A DNA stretch of 41,851 bases. Source: Phycisphaerales bacterium (GTDB lineage Bacteria > Planctomycetota > Phycisphaerae > Phycisphaerales > UBA1924). A model generated the notes under the pieces. The model had not been told where the DNA came from, searched no databases, and saw only the letters and a program-made list of their open reading frames with translations. The stretch lies in NCBI GenBank assembly GCA_019750095.1, contig JAIEOW010000013.1:1-41851 (forward strand), given 5' to 3'. A program made the translations under genes and the position numbers. Below are positions 36,313 through 41,851 of the stretch, piece by piece; the stretch's first letter is position 1, and every line of letters begins with the position of its first letter.

Positions 36313-36315
36313 GGG

Positions 36316-36468
36316 GAAGTGACGAAGCGGGGGAAGTGACGGAGTGACGAAGTGGGGGAAAGTGATGGAGTGACGAAGCAGGAGACGAGTCTTTTCACAA
36401 GTGTCGGCGAGCGGTCTTCTCCTCCGCACTTCGTTCCTTCGTCACTCGGTCACTCCGTCACTTCCTCC
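36316..36468. repeat. long imperfect inverted repeat of TGACGGAG-type units
   Basis: The stretch 36316-36385 carries GTGACGAAG/GTGACGGAG units in the plus direction, and 36426-36468 carries the complementary ACTTCGT/ACTCCGTCAC units, with about 40 bases between. Together they can fold into a long hairpin across the gap between the GAF-HlyD stop (36469) and the M50 start (36312), both minus-strand genes. On the coding strand the G-rich arm follows the stop and the C-rich arm precedes the start. Confidence 0.85.
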
Positions 36469-38466
36469 TCACCACCACAGCCATAGGCGGGCCTGGTCGA
36501 GGATTCTTCGGGTGCCGATCCAGAGGAGACTGCGTTCGACGGTGTCGAAGCGGGCGATGCCCTCGACGCCGGGGCTGAACCAGTCGGGGCGGCCCTTGAG
36601 CGATGCGCGGACTTCGAAGACGTTCTTGCCCTCGACGGCTGAAGAGAGCGGAACGATGCGTTCGATGGTGATGGGGAGGGCCTCGTCGGGCTTGGCCTGG
36701 CTGGCGACCTCGCCGAAGCCCTTGCCGGCGTCGAAGGCGTTTTTGATGAGCCCGATGTCGCGTTCGTCGACCTTGGCGACGACGATGATGTCATCCAGCG
36801 GGGCGATCTGCATGAGCAGGTCGCCGGTTTTGATGGTAGATTTGATGCGGTCCTTGACGTCGCCGGCGATGATCGTGCCGGAGATGGGGGCCAGGATGCG
36901 TGATTGCTTGATGCGGAAGCGATAACGCTCAACTTCCGACGCCGCCCGTTCTTCCTGCTGCTCGGCCTGGGCGACCTTGGACTGGTCCTTGGCCTTGCGT
37001 GCGGCGGAGGCCTGGGTGCGGGCCTGATCAATGCGGCCTTCGGCGTCCTTGAGCGCGAGAACCAGCTCGCTGGTATCGAGCTCGACGAGCAGATCGCCCT
37101 CATTGACCGTGCACCCGGGTGTGATGCACGGGCCGACGCTGCTGACCACGCCTTCGAAGGGTGCCGAGACAAAGCGGCGGACGCGTGGCTCGAGCGTGGC
37201 CTCTGCACCCGGGCGATAGGTGGTGGTGTAGAAGGTGACGAACAGCATTGCGGCAAGGGCGAGGATGCCGACGATCTTCCAGACGGTGTGCTTGGTGCCG
37301 ACGAACCACGAAGCGGCTCGCTTGGTCGAATCCCACGCGCGAAGCGGGAGCATGCGATCGTCGGAGCGGCGGATCTTCAGCACCGGGGCGACGAGGTCCA
37401 TCGCGGCCTGGATGAGCTCGATGGTGGCGAGATCGATCGGGCCGTCGCCGGCGGTCTCGAACGTGCAGACGCCGATGACGTCATCGCCCTCGCGCATGGG
37501 GAGCGAGCAGACCTTGAGCTTGGCGTTGCCCGCGGCGAGCTCGCGGTGCGAGTGGACGATGGCCTGACTGAGCAGAACGTCGGAGCCCTCGCCGGAGCTG
37601 GGCGGCTGGGGGAAGACGACGGGTTGTTCCTGGTCGAGGCACTCATCCATCGCCGCGGCGACTCTTTGCACCATGTTGGTGCGGTGGTCGAAGTGCTCGA
37701 CGTCGCTGATGGCCTTGACGCGGATGACGTCGTTGTTGACCCAGCCGAGGGCGACGCGGTCGAGGGCGAACTGTTTGGCGAGGTCGTTGCAGAGCTGCAG
37801 GCACGCGCCCTTGAAGTTTGTCGCGTTGTTGATCGAGGCGATCAGGCGGGCGGCGAGATCGAGGGCGAAGCTGGAGGCCTGGGTCTTTTTCAGCGCGGCC
37901 CGCGCGTGGTGGCCGGCGACATAGCCCGCGAGCACCTCGGCCATCGCGAGGGTCGAGCGCACGGCATCCTTGGAGCGCGGCTCGATGAGCAGGGTGACGG
38001 CGGCAAAGGGCACTTCGCGCGTGGGCGAACCGGCGGGGCTGGGCTGGGCGGCGCGCTGGCCCAGGGGGATCGCGAGCAGATAGCCGCTCTGCGAGGCCTC
38101 GCCGTAGAAGACTTCGTCTTTATCAAGGCCAAAGGCGCGGGCCTGGGCGGTGGAAAATGCGCCACGGGCGGCGGTGCGGGATTCGTTGCCGAACTGCACC
38201 TGCGAGGTCTGCGGCGAGACGGCGCTCGCGGCGCGCTCGGCGTCTTTGTCGAGTTCTGAGGGTGGCCAGACCATATCGACGCGCGGATCGACGTCTTCGC
38301 CATCGGTGCGATCGGGGAGATAGAGCACGGCCTGGCGTGCCGCGCTGACCTGGGCCAGGATGCGGAGCAGACGCTCGAAGTAGACGCGATCATCCGGGGC
38401 CGGAGCGTTGAGCTCGGCGACGACGCGCTGCCATCCGACGGCTTTGAGTTGAGACAGGTCGATCAC
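36469..38466 (-). CDS. GAF-domain HlyD-type adaptor membrane protein
   Basis: A 665-residue protein. The N-terminal half holds one or two GAF-type domains; the second is clearest (about 205-380): FALDLAARLIASINNATNFKG, LCNDLAKQFALDRVALGWV and KVCSLPMREGDDVIGVCTFE. One transmembrane helix follows (TVWKIVGILALAAMLFVTFY, near residues 405-425). The C-terminal part is a HlyD-like adaptor: RRFVSAPFEGVVSSVGPCIT, GDLLVELDTSELVLALKDAE, a coiled coil, and ILAPISGTIIAGDVKDRIK. Most adaptors lack a cytoplasmic sensory domain, so the GAF-HlyD fusion is unusual; it may couple a small-molecule signal to export. The GTG start (38466) overlaps the stop of the upstream HlyD gene (GTGA), so they are translationally coupled. 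Confidence 0.85.
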   Translation of the reverse strand: MIDLSQLKAVGWQRVVAELNAPAPDDRVYFERLLRILAQVSAARQAVLYLPDRTDGEDVDPRVDMVWPPSELDKDAERAASAVSPQTSQVQFGNESRTAARGAFSTAQARAFGLDKDEVFYGEASQSGYLLAIPLGQRAAQPSPAGSPTREVPFAAVTLLIEPRSKDAVRSTLAMAEVLAGYVAGHHARAALKKTQASSFALDLAARLIASINNATNFKGACLQLCNDLAKQFALDRVALGWVNNDVIRVKAISDVEHFDHRTNMVQRVAAAMDECLDQEQPVVFPQPPSSGEGSDVLLSQAIVHSHRELAAGNAKLKVCSLPMREGDDVIGVCTFETAGDGPIDLATIELIQAAMDLVAPVLKIRRSDDRMLPLRAWDSTKRAASWFVGTKHTVWKIVGILALAAMLFVTFYTTTYRPGAEATLEPRVRRFVSAPFEGVVSSVGPCITPGCTVNEGDLLVELDTSELVLALKDAEGRIDQARTQASAARKAKDQSKVAQAEQQEERAASEVERYRFRIKQSRILAPISGTIIAGDVKDRIKSTIKTGDLLMQIAPLDDIIVVAKVDERDIGLIKNAFDAGKGFGEVASQAKPDEALPITIERIVPLSSAVEGKNVFEVRASLKGRPDWFSPGVEGIARFDTVERSLLWIGTRRILDQARLWLWW

Positions 38467-39485
38467 TCGCTCGCCCTCCCGGAGGTCTTTGCCGAGATCG
38501 TGGTCTTGAAGGAGCCGCCGGGCTCGCTGAAGCGCACGAGGGCCTGCGTGCCGGCGGGCCAGTTCTGCGGGTTGTCGATCTCGACGCGCACGCGGCGGGT
38601 CTGGCTGACGCTGTCGGCGACGGGGGAGACGTAGAGGACGTTGCCGCGGACGACGCGGGCCTCGCCGGGGAGATCGATGAGGACCCACGCGGGGCTGCCC
38701 TGCTTGAGGCCGAGCTGGAGGGTTTCGTGTGTGCTGGCGTAGGGATCGAGCCAGAGTTTCTGGGTGTTGACGATGCGGAGGACTTCGTCCTGCTCGGTGA
38801 CGCCCTTGCCGACTTCGACCATGACTTCTTCGATGACGCCGTCGAATGGGGCTTCGAGGTAGTAGCGTTCGAACTGACCTTCGAGCTGTTTGAGGCGGAA
38901 GGCCTGTTGTTCCAGGTTCTTCTTGGCCTGGTCGCGCTGGACCTTGGCGGTCTCGGCCTCGATGCGGAGCTGTTCGAACTCGGTGGGAGAGAAGACCTTG
39001 CCGCTCTTGAGCTGGTTGAACTTGAACTCGGCGAGTTCGAGGGCTTTCTCTGCACCCAGAACTTCGAGGGTGTTGTCGGCGAGTGCACGCTGCTGATCGA
39101 CGGCGGCCTTGATCTCGGCATCGCGAGCGCGGACGAGGATCTCGCCCTGCTTGACGCGTTGCCCGCCGACGATGCTGAGCTCACGCACCTCGGTGGAGAA
39201 GGAGAACTTCATGGTGACGTCGTTGCGCGGGCGTGTGTCGGCGCGATAGCCGCCGAACTCCTTGGCGGTGGCCTCCCACGCGGAGAAGCCGGAGATGGGC
39301 GCGGACTCAGCCCCGGGGGGCGTGGTGGCCACGGGCGACTTGGGGTCTTGAGCGACGGCGGCCATGCACGCAAAGCCGCCGGCGGCCAGAGCGATCATGA
39401 TGGCGGGCCGAGCCAGCGACCGAGTGCGGAAACGCGGGTTTGGTTGGCCGGGGCAGCCGGCTTTGGCGAGAGCGCGAGACTTCAT
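38463..39485 (-). CDS. HlyD-family periplasmic adaptor, first gene of the export-like cluster
   Basis: A 340-residue exported adaptor. After a signal peptide (RPAIMIALAAGGFACMAAVAQ) come VRELSIVGGQRVKQGEILVRA (first lipoyl half), a coiled-coil hairpin (about residues 125-180, rich in Glu, Lys and Gln), YLEAPFDGVIEEVMVEVGKG (second half) and a beta-barrel domain (AWVLIDLPGEARVVRG, ADSVSQTRRVRVEIDNPQNW). This is the membrane-fusion-protein architecture of RND and type I systems. No RND pump, ABC transporter or TolC-like protein lies beside it in the window, so the partner is unclear. The start at MKSRALAK is preferred for AGGA about 8 bases upstream; an earlier Met at 39494 exists. Confidence 0.88.
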   Translation of the reverse strand: MKSRALAKAGCPGQPNPRFRTRSLARPAIMIALAAGGFACMAAVAQDPKSPVATTPPGAESAPISGFSAWEATAKEFGGYRADTRPRNDVTMKFSFSTEVRELSIVGGQRVKQGEILVRARDAEIKAAVDQQRALADNTLEVLGAEKALELAEFKFNQLKSGKVFSPTEFEQLRIEAETAKVQRDQAKKNLEQQAFRLKQLEGQFERYYLEAPFDGVIEEVMVEVGKGVTEQDEVLRIVNTQKLWLDPYASTHETLQLGLKQGSPAWVLIDLPGEARVVRGNVLYVSPVADSVSQTRRVRVEIDNPQNWPAGTQALVRFSEPGGSFKTTISAKTSGRASE

Positions 39486-39896
39486 ATTGGTCATCCTAGA
39501 TGCATCTCCAGGGTGGGTGCCGTCAGGCGGCTGGGGGATGTCGCAGTGATCGGTCTTTGGTTGGTATTGGCGGATGGGGATGGAGGAAGTTGGTTGAGAA
39601 GCCGCAGTTGTTGCGCGTTGTCGCCACCAATTGATACGAGTTGGAGGGGATGGTGCTGCGCGGGCTGGAGTTTGTGGCGATGGGGCATCAACAGCCGAAG
39701 TACCCGTGTGCCGACTCGGACCGGTGGTGCGCCGGGGGAGACGGATGGGGCGGGGCGTCGGCACGTTGGCTGGGGCGGAGCCCCGCTGAAGAGGTATACG
39801 TTCGGAAAGCGTCGGCGGTTGAGCCGGATCGGTCCTGCGTGGAGCGGCGGGCGATCTGAAATGTTGGATAGATGGACACACACACGAGCCGCTCCC
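39486..39896. other. 411-bp divergent intergenic region upstream of the export-like cluster
   Basis: This gap lies between the HlyD gene (-) and the coiled-coil gene (+). Open frames occur on both strands, but none has a recognisable domain, signal or ribosome site, so I call no gene. It must hold the promoters for both directions; no consensus sequence is clear. Confidence 0.4.
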
Positions 39897-41381
39897 ATGT
39901 CATTACGCCAGAATCAGCTTGGTTCAAGCCCCTCGATGCGTGCCGGATCGAGCGTTCGTCGAACGGCACGGCCATTGAAGATCGATCTCACGCCTCCGGG
40001 AAATGGCGATCCGCTGGCACCAGTGGCGCCGTGGGGTGTGGTGCCGGGGTGGTCTGGGAGAGGCGGAAGTGGTGAGGGTGCGGAGTTTGGCGGCGGGAGT
40101 ACGCCGCCGCTCGCGGATGTGGTGGATCGGGCCTCGGCGCAGCTGGTGATTCTGCGGAAGGCCGTCGAAGAGGCGGGTGCGGCGGATCGGGCGATTCGGC
40201 AGCACGCGGTGGAACTGGCGCAGCGTGTGCAGCAGGGGCAGAGGTTTGCATCGGAACTGGATCAGCGACTGGCGGCAGCGGGGATGGCGGCGGGTGTGCT
40301 GGAAAAGGCGGCGGGGGCGCTGGGGGCGCTCGAGCGCGTGCTGGAACAGATGCGCACTGCGCAAGCCGTGGTGAGCAAGGCGATGGAGCAGCGGCTGGAG
40401 CGCCAGCAGCAGCAGTTTGACCGCGCGCTGGAAGAGCAGCGGGTGCGGTTTGAGCAGCGGTTGTCGGCGATGGATGCGGTCATCGAGAAGATGATCGGCG
40501 AGACGCAGGCGCGATCGGCGGCGGCGGTGAGCGAGGCTGAAGGTGTAACGAGAGCGCTGGTTTCCAGCGTGGAATCGCTGGCGGGCGAGGCCGAGCGGGT
40601 GATTGAGCAGCGGCAGCGCACGATTCATCAACAGGTCGATCAGGTGGTCGCCGCGGCGGATCGCCAGGCGGCGCAGGTGCAGGCGCGGGTCTCGCTTGTG
40701 CTCGATGGCGCGTCGGAGCGGCTGGACCTGATCGAGCAGCAGGGGCGCCGGCTCGGGATCGACGCTCAGGAAGCGATCGATGCGCTCTGCGAGCGGGCGG
40801 CGGCGGTGCTCGGGCACGATCCGAGATCGGACTTTGGCTCTGCGCCCAAGCCGGGCTCGCTCGCCGAGCGCGTGGAGAAGGCGGAAGAGATGATCCGGCA
40901 TGTGGATGATGCGGGTGTTCGGGTGGCGGCATGCCGCGGCGAAGCGATGAGCGTGATGGATCGCTTGATAGAAGCGGTGCAGCAGGCACGCACGATCGCG
41001 GAGCTTGGGGAGCCGAAGATCGCGGAGTTGAGCGAGCGGATCGACCGGGCCGAGATCGAGGGACAGCGGGCTCGTGATGCGCTGATCGAGGCGGCGGCGG
41101 CGCAGCAGCGGGGGGCCGAAGCAGCGCAGCAGGCCAGCGAACTGCTCGCGCGGCAGCGTGAAGATCTGGCAGCGGTCGCCGAGGCGAGCCGGTATCACGT
41201 GGAGCAGGCCCGCGCTGCTGAGCGCGAGCTGCGCGGCGTGATCGACGAGGCGGCGGGCCGTGGGCCGGAGCTGGAGCGGTCGGCGCGCGAGGTGCGGCGC
41301 GAGGCCGAGCGGCTGGTGCAACTGGCGCGGGACGCGTCGGACGTTGCGCGACGAGCGGGACTGTCTGAGCAAGCCGAATGA
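39897..41381 (+). CDS. long coiled-coil protein of unknown function
   Basis: A 494-residue protein. A short disordered Gly/Pro-rich N-terminus (about 1-70) precedes about 420 residues of almost continuous helix rich in Ala, Glu, Gln and Arg with heptad-like hydrophobic spacing (RASAQLVILRKAVEEAGAAD, MEQRLERQQQQFDRALEEQR, VRREAERLVQLARDASDVA). No transmembrane segment or signal peptide is seen, so it is probably cytoplasmic and may be a scaffold or filament. It resembles the apolipoprotein-like or chemoreceptor-like coiled-coil proteins found near envelope genes, but no family is certain. The start at 39897 is uncertain; 39861 is an in-frame alternative. The much longer open frame before it is antisense to the HlyD genes and not coding. 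Confidence 0.75.
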   Translation: MSLRQNQLGSSPSMRAGSSVRRTARPLKIDLTPPGNGDPLAPVAPWGVVPGWSGRGGSGEGAEFGGGSTPPLADVVDRASAQLVILRKAVEEAGAADRAIRQHAVELAQRVQQGQRFASELDQRLAAAGMAAGVLEKAAGALGALERVLEQMRTAQAVVSKAMEQRLERQQQQFDRALEEQRVRFEQRLSAMDAVIEKMIGETQARSAAAVSEAEGVTRALVSSVESLAGEAERVIEQRQRTIHQQVDQVVAAADRQAAQVQARVSLVLDGASERLDLIEQQGRRLGIDAQEAIDALCERAAAVLGHDPRSDFGSAPKPGSLAERVEKAEEMIRHVDDAGVRVAACRGEAMSVMDRLIEAVQQARTIAELGEPKIAELSERIDRAEIEGQRARDALIEAAAAQQRGAEAAQQASELLARQREDLAAVAEASRYHVEQARAAERELRGVIDEAAGRGPELERSAREVRREAERLVQLARDASDVARRAGLSEQAE

Positions 41382-41497
41382 AGCCCCGGTGAGAGCCCGG
41401 AAAAACCGATGGGTTTGGTGGCGACTCGTTCAAATCCACCGAACAAAGGGCGATCGTTTGCGTTCAGGCGGCGTGAAGTGCGCCTAAACTCTTCGCC

Positions 41498-41851
41498 ATG
41501 ATGACTGCTGCTGCTTCGCCGTCTGCGTCGGCTCTGCCCCGAACCTCTGGCGCCGCCCAACTGGCGATCAACGGGGGCACCCCGGTGAGCCCGACGGCGA
41601 TTCCGTTCATGTACACCGCGCTGGCGCAGGCCGACATCGACGCGGCGACCGCGGTGCTCAAGAGCGGCATGCTCCGGGCCGCGACGCGGTGCGAGGAGTT
41701 GGAGAAGCGGTTCGCGGCGATGACGGGCGCCAAGCACATGATGACGTGTGCGAACGGAACGTGCGCGCTGCAACTGGCGTATGAGCCGCTGTTCAAGGCG
41801 GGGGATGATGTGCTGGTGCCGGCGTGGAGCTATATCGCGACGGTGAGCATG
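41498..41851 (+). CDS. DegT/DnrJ/EryC1/StrS-family aminotransferase, 5' part only
   Basis: The first 118 codons of a PLP-dependent sugar aminotransferase family protein; the gene runs off the window end. Visible are AINGGTPVSPTAIPF, the helix ALAQADIDAATAVLKSGML, then LEKRFAAMTGAKHMMTCANG, TCALQLAYEPLFKAGDDVLV and PAWSYIATVSM. The ANGTxAL and PAWSYIATV blocks are typical of this family, which makes amino- or keto-sugars for polysaccharides and antibiotics. The PLP lysine lies downstream of the window. Two adjacent ATG codons (41498, 41501) could start it; the 116-bp gap upstream has no clear promoter. Confidence 0.9.
   Translation, partial: MMTAAASPSASALPRTSGAAQLAINGGTPVSPTAIPFMYTALAQADIDAATAVLKSGMLRAATRCEELEKRFAAMTGAKHMMTCANGTCALQLAYEPLFKAGDDVLVPAWSYIATVSM

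Noticed and set aside
38727..39896. Upstream extension of the coiled-coil open frame over the HlyD gene
   Set aside because: The opposite strand encodes an adaptor with clear motifs; the extension has no domain and its composition mirrors the antisense strand.
41425..41450. GTTCAAATCC resembling a tRNA T-loop
   Set aside because: The flanking bases do not pair into a T-stem and no anticodon or acceptor arms fold around it.

Overview
The window is GC-rich, densely coded DNA from a bacterium that looks like a planctomycete, most probably of the class Phycisphaerae or a near relative. The evidence is a secreted protein ending in a GC-type dockerin-like tail, PEP-CTERM-like C-termini ending in Arg-rich tails, tandem pseudopilin-like proteins with a long non-pilin body, a PqqD/M50/HlyD cluster, and frequent non-SD or weak-SD starts. 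No rRNA, tRNA, CRISPR array, IS element or phage module is visible. Both edge genes are cut by the window.

Layout. 1-4150: a 3'-truncated GHL10-type glycosyl hydrolase lipoprotein (-), then a translationally coupled trio of sigma factor, membrane-anchored putative anti-sigma and secreted coiled-coil protein (+). 4150-8420: a stand-alone tRNA-binding domain protein, a triple-hairpin repeat, a fibro-slime domain protein, murA and aat. 8560-14490: two small related membrane proteins, then a lipoprotein cluster (two LpoB-like proteins, a COG3014-like protein and a YcfL-like protein), a HEAT-repeat lipoprotein and another lipoprotein. 14766-18841: a MotA/MotB-like stator pair (MotB with a His-rich N-terminus) and two tandem pseudopilin-like genes. 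18930-28078: mnmG, a KefB-type antiporter with an RCK domain, a dockerin protein with Ca-binding-like loops, a PEP-CTERM-like protein, a RibB fused to a degenerate RibA domain, and a phosphomannomutase/phosphoglucomutase. 28081-31766: a four-helix-bundle gene lying between inverted short-repeat arrays, a membrane P-loop ATPase, a zinc-ribbon membrane protein and a trypsin-like protease. 32015-39485: a minus-strand cluster encoding a HlyD-like adaptor, a GAF-HlyD fusion, an M50 metalloprotease with an N-terminal PqqD-like domain and a C-terminal HlyD-like part, and a shortened SecA-like ATPase. 39897-41851: a long coiled-coil protein and the start of a DegT-type aminotransferase.

How the parts fit. 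murA, the LpoB/YcfL/COG3014 cluster and Mot proteins with an OmpA-type domain all point to a peptidoglycan-bearing diderm envelope. The 32-39.5 kb cluster is the best candidate for an undescribed system. It combines a SecA-type motor, a site-2-type protease carrying a PqqD-like (leader-peptide recognition) fold, and three HlyD-type barrel-sandwich proteins, which suggests a dedicated export or peptide-processing apparatus; its substrate is not visible here. A second pattern of note is an intergenic repeat family built on TGACGGAG-like units. It is G-rich just after stop codons and C-rich immediately before start codons, so it can form long hairpins across gene junctions. In one junction the four-helix-bundle gene sits in the loop position.
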